Source: Promethearchaeota archaeon
GTDB lineage: Archaea; Asgardarchaeota; Lokiarchaeia; Sigyniarchaeales; SOKP01
Direction: 5' to 3'
DNA length: 64,000 nt
Assembly (NCBI GenBank): GCA_019057795.1
Contig: JAHLWS010000071.1
Span: 62,001-126,000, forward strand
The notes below the pieces were generated by a model that worked only from the letters and a program-made list of their open reading frames with translations, was not told the origin of the DNA and did not search any database. Positions 16,102-25,550 of the stretch are shown here, one piece after another; position 1 is the stretch's first letter, and every line of letters begins with the position of its first letter. Made by a program: the position numbers and the translations under genes.

Positions 16102-16686
16102 TCATTTATTACTTTTTACTGAAAACCTTTTAATAGCGTAGACAATTCGTTGAATTGCTGTAATATTAGTTCCAATGGCAAGAAAAACCATGGTCCACCA
16201 GATAGCGGTGGGAAACCAGATTTGCAAAATCGAACCTATTAAAATAATTGGCACTCTATCCGTTCTCTCCAATAACCCCACGCCGTATAAGTTTGGTACG
16301 CCTAAGGCTTCAATTTTAGCTCTGGTATAAGAAGTCAAAAAAGCTCCAACAAGCGTTATAAACCCAATATATACCTCGGTATAGCCCCCGAGTATGATTC
16401 CAAAAAAAAGTAGAAAATCTCCAATTCGGTCTAATGTAGAATCTAAAAACGCCCCTAAAGTTGTTGGTCCTTGAAGTCGAGCAATTACCCCATCTAACTG
16501 ATCAAATAATTCGACAAGAAATAAACAAATTATAATAATAATTAAATTTTGGAAGATAAATCCAAAAAAGGCTAATAATGAAAAGAAAAGTCCTAAGGAT
16601 GTTATTACATTTGCCGGTATTTTGGTTAACTTTTTAGCCAGAGGGAGCAATAGTTTTTCTGAGAATTTCTTAACTCGTAATAACAT
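16102..16686 (-). CDS. CDP-alcohol phosphatidyltransferase (archaetidylinositol-phosphate synthase-like)
   Basis: 194 residues with about six membrane helices. The active-site motif reads DGVIAR then LQGPTTL, GAFLDSTLD, that is DGx2ARx7Gx3Dx3D; many members have x8 in the first gap. The family joins a CDP-activated archaeal lipid to an alcohol phosphate such as inositol phosphate, releasing CMP. The DSTLDRIGDFLLFFG tail is typical of the archaeal inositol branch. It is on the same strand as the M32 peptidase upstream, 115 bases away. Confidence 0.85.
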   Translation of the reverse strand: MLLRVKKFSEKLLLPLAKKLTKIPANVITSLGLFFSLLAFFGFIFQNLIIIIICLFLVELFDQLDGVIARLQGPTTLGAFLDSTLDRIGDFLLFFGIILGGYTEVYIGFITLVGAFLTSYTRAKIEALGVPNLYGVGLLERTDRVPIILIGSILQIWFPTAIWWTMVFLAIGTNITAIQRIVYAIKRFSVKSNK

Positions 16687-16801
16687 CTTATTTTACACCA
16701 ATGTAATTAAAGAATTGTATTATTTTTTAATTAAAAGATTTATGGTAATTTATAATTAATTAGCCCTTAAAATCATGAATAAAAAATTAAAGAAAAAGAA
16801 A

Positions 16802-18295
16802 TTAGAATCCATAAATAGGATAAAACTTCTTCTCAATATATTCTATAAAGTAACTGGGATTTAAATCCTCCCCGGTAATTCTTTTAATTAATTCGTTTGC
16901 GGGATAGATTTTTCCATGCTGGTGCACATTTTCTCGCAAATAAGTTAATAAGTTTGAAAAGTTTCCTTTTTCATATTCGTCGGGTAAGGACGGATTCTTT
17001 TTAAGAGCGTCCCTATAAATCTGGGCGCCATATAAATTTCCTAAGAAATAAGTTGGGAAATATCCAAAATATCCAGAACTCCAATGTACATCTTGCAAGA
17101 CACCATCAGCATCGCTTGGTGGAGTGATCCCTAAAAATTCTTCCATTTTTTCGTTCCATAACTCTGGTAGCTCGTCAACCTGTACTTTTCCTTCTATAAT
17201 GTCTTTTTCCATTTCAAATCTGAGAATAACGTGCATACCATAAGTAACTTCATCGGCATCCACACGAATCAACGAAGGTTGCACCGTATTTATACTGCGA
17301 TGAAAGTCTTCTATTGATTTCTTCTTTAAGTTTTTTGGAAAGCTTTTTTGCAGTTTTGGATACCAGAATTTCCAAAACTCTTTACTGCGTCCAACCATGT
17401 TTTCCCACATGCGAGATTGACTTTCGTGGATACCCATCGAACATCCATCTGCCAAAATAGTGTCGTGAATTTTTTCCATAAATCCCATTTGATAAAGACC
17501 GTGTCCACATTCGTGAATAGTTCCAAAAAGGCATGTTGAGAAGAAATCTTCATTTATTCGTGTAGTAATTCGCGTATCTGTAGACGATAGAGATGTTGTA
17601 AAGGGATGTACCGATTTATCTTGACGACCATGTTCGAGATCAAAATTTAGTTTTTTCATAACCTCAATACTAAATTTCCACTGTTCATCCGAATTCCATT
17701 TTTGCATGAGAATTGAAAAATCAGGTTTATCGCTTGAAGAGTCCAATTTTTTAATAATTTTGATGAGTTTCGGTCTTGATTCATTAAAAATGTTAGCAAT
17801 CCAATCGTATGTTGCACCTGGTTCGTAAAGATCAATTAGAGTAGAATATGGGTCGGGGTGCGTTGCTAATTTATTAGCGACTTCAATTTGCAGACCAATC
17901 ATCTTTTCTAAAAGCGGTTTAAAAATTGAAAAGTCATCTTTTTTCCTTGCTTCCACCCATTTAATATGACCAAGAGAAGCAGTTTTTGCGATCTCTTCCA
18001 CTAATTCGGTTGGTAATTTAACTTCCAGCTCGTATGCCCTTTTGGCTTCGCGTAAAGTGGCAGCATCAATTATATTTAAATCAGTTAGTTTCTCAGCTTT
18101 TTTTATTAACACTCCAATTTTATCTGAAATTAATCTTTCGTGCACAATTTTACTCATGAGTGCATTTTGCGCAGCTCTTCCCTCAAATGATCCGTGAGGC
18201 AAATTAACTTGCTCATCCCACCCTAATAAAGCACGGATATAATTAAGACGAGTTATTTCGGAAAATTGTTTTTTAAGTTCTTCTATAGGATTCAT
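16802..18295 (-). CDS. M32 family metallocarboxypeptidase (Taq-type)
   Basis: 497 residues, the usual length. The zinc site H261ECGH265 (in GTIHECGHGLYQMG) is intact, and the family signatures ESQSRMWENMVGRS, which supplies the third zinc ligand, and DADEVTYGMHVILRFEME follow. It removes C-terminal residues from peptides in the cytosol. The N-terminal helical region (LGWDEQVNLPHGSFEGRAAQ) matches the family. No signal peptide. Confidence 0.93.
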   Translation of the reverse strand: MNPIEELKKQFSEITRLNYIRALLGWDEQVNLPHGSFEGRAAQNALMSKIVHERLISDKIGVLIKKAEKLTDLNIIDAATLREAKRAYELEVKLPTELVEEIAKTASLGHIKWVEARKKDDFSIFKPLLEKMIGLQIEVANKLATHPDPYSTLIDLYEPGATYDWIANIFNESRPKLIKIIKKLDSSSDKPDFSILMQKWNSDEQWKFSIEVMKKLNFDLEHGRQDKSVHPFTTSLSSTDTRITTRINEDFFSTCLFGTIHECGHGLYQMGFMEKIHDTILADGCSMGIHESQSRMWENMVGRSKEFWKFWYPKLQKSFPKNLKKKSIEDFHRSINTVQPSLIRVDADEVTYGMHVILRFEMEKDIIEGKVQVDELPELWNEKMEEFLGITPPSDADGVLQDVHWSSGYFGYFPTYFLGNLYGAQIYRDALKKNPSLPDEYEKGNFSNLLTYLRENVHQHGKIYPANELIKRITGEDLNPSYFIEYIEKKFYPIYGF

Positions 18296-18501
18296 CTTAG
18301 ATAAGTTAGTTTAATATATTTTTAAATTTGATATATACAACTTAAATTAATGTAAACAAAAAAAAATTTCTTTTTTATCAAAAAAATAATATTTTAAGAG
18401 TTCAGAATCTTATTAATTAAAGTTAACATGAAAAATCAGTTTTTTACGATTTATCCAAAAATTTCTTTTACATTTAAAGCTCAAAATTTAATAAATAACA
18501 C

Positions 18502-20013
18502 CTATGAAGAGTCGTGTTTCACAAATATTTCAGCTGCTAACTCGACATCCTCTATAGTTAGAGGTCTCGCCATGGTCCTCTGCAGCTCAGTTATCAATTG
18601 TAAGCATAACTTTAAACTTAGCGAACTTCCTTTCTTTTCGATTGTCTTTTGAAGCGTGCTTGATAATTCCTCACCAATCTTTCTCTCTTCAAGTATAGGT
18701 CGTTTTTCTTCAGGAATAACCAAGTTTATATCAAGCGTAATATCTTCTTTATCCAATTCAGCTTCTTTTGTCTCAACCGTAGAATCAGATTTTGAAAATA
18801 ACATTAAATCCTCAGCTTTTTTCTCTATTTTTTGCGATGTTTGAGCTCTGTAAGTAGTTTTTGGTACTTCTGTTGATGGTGGCGCTTTTACTTCTGATTT
18901 TCTTGAAGGTAAAGGTTGTACTTTAATACTTTTAGAGAACTTAATTTTTCCAGGGATTTCAAATTTCATTTCCATATCTGCTTTTTTCCTTAGTTCAGCT
19001 TGCTCGGCTACTTTTTTCTGTAAATCATCTAAATTTTTTTTGAGCTTATTTATATAAGTAAAGTCTTGATAGTTGTTACATATTTTTATCAATTCCTTAT
19101 ACTTGGAAACAGCGAGTATTAAGTTTCCCTCTCTTTCTATGTTTTTAGTTTCATTCAATAATTCTGTAAAATTATGAGGTAAAAGTTTTTTTAAACTCAA
19201 CATTTTAGCAATTAAGGATTTAATTTTTTCTTTAGTGTTCGCTTCGATTAAAGAAATTTCTTCAAAATGTGGAATATCTAATTCGTTCTTTATGAGTTTA
19301 ATATCTTCATCTTCAACTAAGTCGCGATGACTTCCGAGAATCAGTAATCTTGAAAATTTACTTTCTTGCTTTTGCAAGTTTAGGAAGTGATCAATCACTC
19401 TTATGTGGTAATTTGATAAATTAAATAGTAGGATGACCAAATCGGAGCCTTTTATAAATTTTGACCACATAAGCGAGAAGTTATCTTTAAGCGCAAAATC
19501 CCAAATATCAAATTTTAGGTTGTCAACTATATACACAGAAGTTTTAGCAAATTTCATGATTGCGCGCTCGTCATCGCTTTTCAACATGGTATAAAGCATA
19601 GTTTTTCCTGAATTAGTTGGACCTATTATTGTAATTTTTGAGTGTAGTTCGTATTGCTGTTCTCTCAAAAAATCTACAAATTCCCGCTTAACATCACTTG
19701 AATTTTTTATGTCTATCGGGTTTGGGAACAACTCTTTAAACTTTTTAGTCGTATTCTCTATCGTTGGACCAATATAGTCAAGACTATCAACCAAGTCGGT
19801 TATAAATAAAAATAATACATTCCCCTCTGATTTGTGAAATATTTGAAAATGCTCTGATACCGGCCGATGAAATATTTTACCGGGTATTGGCATTTCGATG
19901 TAGGACTGAATAATCTTTGTTACATTATTCAACTCAGCTTCTGCTAAAGCTAAAGCGTATGTGTGATTGTAGACGCAATCCCCTTGAACAAATATGTGAA
20001 TTTGTCTCAGCAT
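18502..20013 (-). CDS. longin-like domain fused to a degenerate Ras-type GTPase
   Basis: 503 residues. Residues 1-98 look like a longin/roadblock-type domain (RQIHIFVQGDCVYNHTYA, NVLFLFITDLVDSLDYIGPTI). A G domain occupies about 124-295: the P-loop G131PTNSGKT138 is intact, but G3 is WDFALKD instead of WDxxGxE and G4 is GSHRD instead of NKxD. From 300 on it is a helical, basic-acidic low-complexity tail ending TIEDVELAAEIFVKHDSS. The gene is divergent from the 20.2-kb gene. GTP binding is plausible but hydrolysis and guanine specificity are doubtful. Confidence 0.7.
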   Translation of the reverse strand: MLRQIHIFVQGDCVYNHTYALALAEAELNNVTKIIQSYIEMPIPGKIFHRPVSEHFQIFHKSEGNVLFLFITDLVDSLDYIGPTIENTTKKFKELFPNPIDIKNSSDVKREFVDFLREQQYELHSKITIIGPTNSGKTMLYTMLKSDDERAIMKFAKTSVYIVDNLKFDIWDFALKDNFSLMWSKFIKGSDLVILLFNLSNYHIRVIDHFLNLQKQESKFSRLLILGSHRDLVEDEDIKLIKNELDIPHFEEISLIEANTKEKIKSLIAKMLSLKKLLPHNFTELLNETKNIEREGNLILAVSKYKELIKICNNYQDFTYINKLKKNLDDLQKKVAEQAELRKKADMEMKFEIPGKIKFSKSIKVQPLPSRKSEVKAPPSTEVPKTTYRAQTSQKIEKKAEDLMLFSKSDSTVETKEAELDKEDITLDINLVIPEEKRPILEERKIGEELSSTLQKTIEKKGSSLSLKLCLQLITELQRTMARPLTIEDVELAAEIFVKHDSS

Positions 20014-20211
20014 TTTCTTTTAAAAAAACTTTTTTTTAAGGAATTCTTTTTATCAACCTTAATAATTATTAAGATGAAACTTCTAATATAGTTTACATTA
20101 CATTCAATATTTCTAAAAATGAAAAGTGATATACAGATTTTTTCAAAAAATTTAACTTTTTCTTTTCATTTTATATATTAATTGCAATTTCAATAATTTA
20201 AAATCTCGATA

Positions 20212-21216
20212 ATGCCTTTGGAACAAAATCACATAGCAAATTTTTTCAAGGATTATTCAAATCCTAGACATAAATCTGAGTTATTCAATCTTCTTAGAGA
20301 TAGGATTGAGAACTTATGCGAGATTTGTTCAAAGGATCGTATCCGAAATGTACTTAACCCAATGTGTTATCATCGCTTTTTACTTGCGCTAAGGCTCTTG
20401 AATGGGTTAGGAATTGAAGACCAACCCGAATTTTGTTATGGAGTTCACAAAGATATAGTTTTTCGAGATTTTAGGAATAAAACGGTAATATACAAGCCAA
20501 ACGATGCGTATTTATATTTAATAGATTTCTTTGATGTTTTTTTTCACGGCGATTATAGAAAACTCAATAAATTCTTTTCTAAAAAAGATTTCAAAGATGC
20601 TAATAAGATTTTTGACGATAGGATAAATAATAGAGATGAACACTTTCAATATCTGTTAACCGATGAAAAAGGTTTTATGGTATTCAAGTACGGAGAGAAG
20701 ATTCATGTTGCTTTTATTAAGGAGAATTACGCTCTCTGCAACGCTAATCGAGAAAATATAACAGATTTAGAACTGTTATTCGGATTATGTAAACTCTTCG
20801 CACGAATTTATTTTCCAGAAATAAAGTTAAAATTAATTCCAAACAACTGTATTGAGATTAAAACCATTATTCCTAAAGAGATACTTTTAAAAATTAGCTC
20901 TACAGAACCTACAGAAGAAGATTCTAAACGAGATAAATACATATGGAATGTTTTCCCTAGCGAGCTTGATACTTTAAGTCAATTTTCTAAAGAAATAAAC
21001 ATATATTTAGATAAAAAGAAAAATTTGGCAATAAGGCTATATATTGGTATAGAATCAGAGGCCATGCTCAATCGCTCTAAACGCGTTATATTACGCTATC
21101 GAGATTTGAGATTAATATTTAACATTATCTATCGGTTGTACAATGATTTTTACATACTAAATATTTCGTCTATGACGGATAGTACACCTCTGAAAAAGGA
21201 TTTGATTGGAGTATAA
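20212..21216 (+). CDS. conserved-looking protein of unknown function
   Basis: 334 residues, soluble, mixed alpha/beta, with many aromatic residues (FCYGVHKDIVFRDFRNKTVIYKPNDAYLYLIDFFDVFF). No motif or membrane segment is recognised. An AT-rich TATA-like block (around 20170-20180) lies about 35 bases before the ATG, which suggests a nearly leaderless transcript. The next gene begins 44 bases after its stop, so the two are probably co-transcribed. Confidence 0.6.
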   Translation: MPLEQNHIANFFKDYSNPRHKSELFNLLRDRIENLCEICSKDRIRNVLNPMCYHRFLLALRLLNGLGIEDQPEFCYGVHKDIVFRDFRNKTVIYKPNDAYLYLIDFFDVFFHGDYRKLNKFFSKKDFKDANKIFDDRINNRDEHFQYLLTDEKGFMVFKYGEKIHVAFIKENYALCNANRENITDLELLFGLCKLFARIYFPEIKLKLIPNNCIEIKTIIPKEILLKISSTEPTEEDSKRDKYIWNVFPSELDTLSQFSKEINIYLDKKKNLAIRLYIGIESEAMLNRSKRVILRYRDLRLIFNIIYRLYNDFYILNISSMTDSTPLKKDLIGV

Positions 21217-21260
21217 AAATTATATAGGTTGAAAAACTAAATAGTTATAAGTTGGTTAAA

Positions 21261-22502
21261 ATGAGCGAAAAAAACCAAGAAAACCCAGAAATTACCAAGA
21301 TAAAAGATTTCGTGAAAGATGGCAGAATTGACGACGCAGTCAAGATTATTGCGCTCTATCTTGGAGATTCAACTCAAGAAGATTATATAGAAAGACTTGA
21401 AGATATAATCGAAATGCTATTGTCTCTCCATGGTGGACAAACCGTCTTAAGGTTTCTAATAGAACGCTTTGTTATTGACATCCCGTCTTTATTAGAAAAC
21501 CTCTCGAAGCGCGATTCTGTCTTAAGATATAGCTTTCTTTTACTCTTGAAGACGATGTGTGAGCAAGAATGTTCTATTTTTCTTCCCTATAGTGAAGATT
21601 TATTAAGCTCTGAAGATCCAAACGTTAGAGAAGCCATTTTACAGCTTATAATATTTATGGCAGGAGGAGAAAAAGATATCGTGGACGAGATGTTGATTGA
21701 AAAGATCGTTAGTACCTTAACTGATGAAAAAGATTTCGTAGTTGAGAAAGCAGTTCAAGCGTTAAAAGTTATAGGTAGAAATAATCCTTCCTCAGTCACC
21801 AAGTTAATTACTCATTATGTTAAAGAAAATCCCGAGAACGAAGAATTAAAAAAGGTTGTAGATATTGTGCTAAAATCAATCGTTACAGTTGAGAAAATCG
21901 ATGAACTAGTTGAAGAGAGTGAGAAAAGGGAACCCACAGATAAGGAATTAATAGAAAAAGAAGAGGCAAAAATTATCGATAAGGAACTCGAATTAAAGAA
22001 GAAAGAAATAGAAATCAAGAAAAAAAAGTTGGAATTAGAAGAGAAAGAAAAAGAAATAGAAGAGAAAATTATTCAAGAAAAAGAAAAAACACTTAAATTA
22101 AAAGAAGAAATCATTGAACAAGAGAGTAAAGAACAATCTGATATTGATATTATATCAGATGAAATCCCCAAAAAAGTAAAAAAGCAATTAAAGAAAGAAG
22201 AATCTGAAATTCTCGATCAAGAAATCCTTCTAAAAAAGAAAGATTTAGAAATTAAAAAAAAAAAGCTCGAATTAGAATTTAAAGAACGCGAGATTGAAGA
22301 GTTGGCTATAATCGAGAAAGAGAAAACCTTGAAACTCAAAGAAGAACTAATAGAAAAAGAAAGTGAATTATCGCAAGTAGAAATCGAATTACATCAAAAG
22401 AAAATCGAAGAGAAAGAGAGAAAAATTTTGGAAGATGAATTAGAAAGAGCGAAAGATAAAATAGAAGAGCTTGAAAAAGAAGCTGAAGATGGCGAAGGCT
22501 AA
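21261..22502 (+). CDS. HEAT-like domain with a long, internally repeated coiled coil
   Basis: About 413 residues from the ATG giving MSEKNQENPEITK (an in-frame TTG 9 bases earlier is less likely). Residues 10-200 form HEAT/armadillo-like helices (PNVREAILQLIIFMAGGEKD, DFVVEKAVQALKVIGRNNPS). The remainder is a charged coiled coil in which a block of about 60 residues occurs twice, each with KKKKLELE and EKEKTLKLKEE. Likely a scaffold or tether. It is convergent with the next gene (23 bases between stops). Confidence 0.65.
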   Translation: MSEKNQENPEITKIKDFVKDGRIDDAVKIIALYLGDSTQEDYIERLEDIIEMLLSLHGGQTVLRFLIERFVIDIPSLLENLSKRDSVLRYSFLLLLKTMCEQECSIFLPYSEDLLSSEDPNVREAILQLIIFMAGGEKDIVDEMLIEKIVSTLTDEKDFVVEKAVQALKVIGRNNPSSVTKLITHYVKENPENEELKKVVDIVLKSIVTVEKIDELVEESEKREPTDKELIEKEEAKIIDKELELKKKEIEIKKKKLELEEKEKEIEEKIIQEKEKTLKLKEEIIEQESKEQSDIDIISDEIPKKVKKQLKKEESEILDQEILLKKKDLEIKKKKLELEFKEREIEELAIIEKEKTLKLKEELIEKESELSQVEIELHQKKIEEKERKILEDELERAKDKIEELEKEAEDGEG

Positions 22503-22525
22503 ATTATTTAAACATCGACTAATTT

Positions 22526-23578
22526 TTATTCTTCTTCTTCGTCATCAACCGCATCTAAATTGATGCTTGAATTTGGTTTATTCTCGCTTATTGGCGTTAC
22601 ATATAATCTTTTCACAATTGCTCTTATAGTCTCTATTTTTAAGCTATCAGGTGGCAAGCCTTTTTGAATGTCCTTTGCAAGTTTGTAAGCCAGTTCTATA
22701 TATTTTAAATCTTCGAGAAATTCTACAATTTGTATCTTATAATCGTTATCGTCGATTCCAGATCCATATTCCAACAATTTTTCTTTCAATAAAATATCAA
22801 TTTTTTCAGTTCTCTCAATGTAACGTATTTTTTTAACTAATTGGTTGAATGAATTGAAAATATTATATAACTCTGAACGGGGATAATCGTCTATATTTTT
22901 TAAAATGTAAAATGTAAAAAGTTCTGCTTTTTCATAACGCTTGACCCTTAAACTTATTGCTAATAGCTCGAGAAGTGCTTGCTCGTAAAGAAATTTACTT
23001 CCGATATTTGGAACGATTTTATCAAAAACCCAATCAATGAGGTTAGGCTGGTTAAATCTTTCAGCAACATCAATTAAGAGCTTAATTACAGCAAAATAAA
23101 GCTTAGCATTTTCTGTTTTGGTAGCTGTTAGAAACGAAACTAACGAATACTTGATTCTTCCCATAGCATCTTCCAAGTTGGTGGGGGTTTCGGCGAATTT
23201 ATAAAATGCCGATTCTAAAATGGGTTGGACTTTGTCTCTATTTTTAAAATCGTAAACGAAATATTCGCCCCAATTTGGACCAACTTTTTCAACCTTTTCA
23301 ACTCCTTTTTTCTCTCCTTTTTTAATTTTAGCCAGTTTGGGGGTCCTCGGTTTAGCCTCTTTTAATTTTTCTAACTGAACTTTTACTTCTTCTTCAGATA
23401 AAAATTCAAGAACAATTTTGTTTTTCTCATTTGGAACAATAATTTTAAAGAAAACCTCTTCATCTTCGCTAAAGAGAGCTTCTCTTAATTCTTTTGGAAA
23501 TGTTACGCCAGTTTTAGTTTTTTTTATAATATCCTCAAAAAAAAAATCGTCGTTAGGTTTTTTCTCTTCTTGTGTCAT
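22526..23578 (-). CDS. helical-repeat protein with an AbrB-like N-terminus
   Basis: 350 residues. Residues 20-70 (TGVTFPKELREALFSEDEEVFFKIIVP) resemble a swapped-hairpin AbrB/SpoVT-type domain. A lysine/proline linker follows, and then about 220 residues of TPR-like helices (YEKAELFTFYILKNIDDYPRSELYNIFNSF). The end is acidic (DAVDDEEEE). It is followed 52 bases upstream on the same strand by the 23.6-kb gene's stop. Interaction module of unknown role. Confidence 0.55.
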   Translation of the reverse strand: MTQEEKKPNDDFFFEDIIKKTKTGVTFPKELREALFSEDEEVFFKIIVPNEKNKIVLEFLSEEEVKVQLEKLKEAKPRTPKLAKIKKGEKKGVEKVEKVGPNWGEYFVYDFKNRDKVQPILESAFYKFAETPTNLEDAMGRIKYSLVSFLTATKTENAKLYFAVIKLLIDVAERFNQPNLIDWVFDKIVPNIGSKFLYEQALLELLAISLRVKRYEKAELFTFYILKNIDDYPRSELYNIFNSFNQLVKKIRYIERTEKIDILLKEKLLEYGSGIDDNDYKIQIVEFLEDLKYIELAYKLAKDIQKGLPPDSLKIETIRAIVKRLYVTPISENKPNSSINLDAVDDEEEE

Positions 23579-23630
23579 ATTTATTTAGGAAATATAATTT
23601 TTTAATTATATGTTGTAAAGATATACAGAT

Positions 23631-24224
23631 TTACCCTGTAATATTTACTAATTCTACACCTCTAACGGCGTAATTTTTATCTATGAAACATAGAATCGCA
23701 TGTCCTTTATGAATATAGACAATTGGCACTGGATGTGATTCAGAGTTCTCAATAAAGCTTCTTTTAACCGTAATTGGGAGCACGGTATTACATACCCTGC
23801 ATGGTACCATAATTTCATTGACTAAATCGAGTGAATTAAAATCTTTAATTATTTTGTTAATTTCTTCTTTAAATGGATTAAACACAGTTGTAGAAAAGTT
23901 CCCAACATTGATGTAGGAATTAATATCATATATATCGTTAAAAACTTTTGAGACTTGTTCTATTAAGGCTTCTAACAATTGAAATTGAATCTCTGTATTA
24001 GAACCCGTCGTATATATTAAATTTTCTAACCGTATATGGACAATTTTCATATTTCCTCTAGATAAATGAAAGAAAATATTACTTACAGGATTCTGTTTAA
24101 CAACATTTAAATCTAAGATATAACTTTTTAAAGATCTTGGAGGTTTCCATTCGAAAATAGTAAATTCATCTGTACTGATGTTTATGAACTCGAGATTTTG
24201 CAATATTTTCGTATAGTCTACCAT
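23631..24224 (-). CDS. small alpha/beta protein with one CxxC, possibly roadblock/longin-like
   Basis: 197 residues. The N-terminal 130 residues alternate strands and one long amphipathic helix (QFQLLEALIEQVSKVFNDIYDI), as in roadblock/longin folds. The C-terminal third has PCRVCNTVLP and the pattern PVPIVYIHKGHAILCFIDKNYAVRGVE. A single CxxC would need a partner to bind zinc. No family name can be given with confidence. It shares strand and region with other GTPase-associated helical proteins. Confidence 0.55.
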   Translation of the reverse strand: MVDYTKILQNLEFINISTDEFTIFEWKPPRSLKSYILDLNVVKQNPVSNIFFHLSRGNMKIVHIRLENLIYTTGSNTEIQFQLLEALIEQVSKVFNDIYDINSYINVGNFSTTVFNPFKEEINKIIKDFNSLDLVNEIMVPCRVCNTVLPITVKRSFIENSESHPVPIVYIHKGHAILCFIDKNYAVRGVELVNITG

Positions 24225-24404
24225 TCAAATCTACAAAATTTTTTTTTATTTTAATATTATTTATTATATTTTCGATAAAAATTAACTCGATTTGATTAAA
24301 TAATTATTATTTATAATATAAACCATACACTATTATAATGATTTAAATATATGTATATTACTATTAGACTATATTATAGAAGAAATTAATGAAATAAGTT
24401 TTTA

Positions 24405-24536
24405 TTAGATCGGATATTGTCCGGATGTTTTTAGCGTTCTCATAATAGCCTTCATATTGTCTACGGGCAATTCATGGGGAATTTCATACCCAAATGCAGG
24501 CCAATATCAGCCTCCTTCAGCAGCTATCATTAATTC
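24405..24536 (-). pseudogene. C-terminal relic of a UroD-family methyltransferase
   Basis: The minus frame reads ELMIAAEGG, a TGA stop (24507-24509), then YWPAFGYEIPHELPVDNMKA and IMRTLKTSGQYPI. It parallels the end of the intact UroD-like gene in this window (CAEGGGLFVGAEIPDDAKLE followed by NVKAMIDTCKTYGVYKK). The in-frame stop and the missing upstream part show decay. It fills most of the 368-base gap before the hydrolase gene. Confidence 0.7.
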
Positions 24537-24592
24537 TTTTCTTTAATTTTAATACTGAAACATAAATATCAAAAAATGGAAATTTTAAAATT

Positions 24593-25423
24593 ATGAATTT
24601 CGCAAAGATCAATGGTTTAAAATTATCTTATCGAGTTTACGGAACTGGCTTTCCTATTATCTTTATTCACGCTTATGGCGCAAAAAAAGAAATATGGAAA
24701 ACTCAAGTAGTAGATTTAAGTAAAAAATTCCAAGCTATTACATTTGACCTCCGAGGCACTGGAGAGTCTGATCGACCTAATATTCCATACACCATGAAAA
24801 TGCTAGCGGAAGATGTAAAGGGTTTAATGGACTTTATTGGCGTTGAAAAAGTTCATTTAATTGGTCGCTCCTTTGGCGGAATGATTGCCCAACATTTTGC
24901 GCTACAATATCCCAAAAAAGTCGATAAATTAATCTTAATCGCTACTAATTTCGGTCGAGTTGATACAGATTGGGTCGAGATTCCTAAAAAAGGGCGCCTT
25001 GAAGAGATTGAGATGATTAAACACAATCCTTTAAAGGCTTTTAAGCAAAAATCGCGTTGGGTTTTTCACGTAAAGTTCAGAAAAGAGATGGAAGCTAATC
25101 CAGGCAAAAGATTTTTCGACATTTTTTCTATGGAAGATTTAATCAGAGAAAGCACGATCAATCCATCAAGACCCCAAGATGTAATAAATCAAGCAGAGGC
25201 TATGAAAACACATTATACTCTAGAAAGATTACATGAAATTAAAAATGAAACGCTTCTGATAGCAGCGTCCCATGATCGACAAACTCCCGTTTCAGTTATG
25301 GCTGAAATTCATAGAAGAATCCCTAACAGCGAATTAAAAGTTGTTAATAATGCAGGTCATTTTATGACGCTTTCAAGAGCCTCGGAAGTTAACGATATAA
25401 TTCTAAACTTTTTAAAAAATTAA
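24593..25423 (+). CDS. alpha/beta hydrolase
   Basis: 276 residues with the full fold: oxyanion-loop region FIHAYGA, DLRGTGES, nucleophile elbow G91RS93FGG, acid in ASHDRQTP and catalytic histidine in NNAGHFMTLS. Families with this profile include esterases, lactonases and C-C bond hydrolases; the substrate is unknown. It is followed in the same direction by acyl-CoA synthetase and amidase genes, but the gaps (about 120 bases) suggest separate promoters. Confidence 0.85.
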   Translation: MNFAKINGLKLSYRVYGTGFPIIFIHAYGAKKEIWKTQVVDLSKKFQAITFDLRGTGESDRPNIPYTMKMLAEDVKGLMDFIGVEKVHLIGRSFGGMIAQHFALQYPKKVDKLILIATNFGRVDTDWVEIPKKGRLEEIEMIKHNPLKAFKQKSRWVFHVKFRKEMEANPGKRFFDIFSMEDLIRESTINPSRPQDVINQAEAMKTHYTLERLHEIKNETLLIAASHDRQTPVSVMAEIHRRIPNSELKVVNNAGHFMTLSRASEVNDIILNFLKN

Positions 25424-25550
25424 TATATTTTAGTTATTCTAATTATGTTTAAGATATTTTTTCTATGTTAAACAAATAGATTTTTATATCTTTAGATTGA
25501 AACTGTTTATTATACAATACAATTCTATTAAAATTAATTTTGTGTTTAAA

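Noticed and set aside
18428..18844. Two plus frames opposite the longin-GTPase C-terminus
   Set aside because: Serine/phenylalanine-rich composition typical of antisense to a lysine/glutamate-rich coding region.
24507..24509. TGA in the UroD relic as a selenocysteine or pyrrolysine-type recoding site
   Set aside because: The frame has no upstream remainder, TGA is not the pyrrolysine codon, and no SECIS-like structure was seen.
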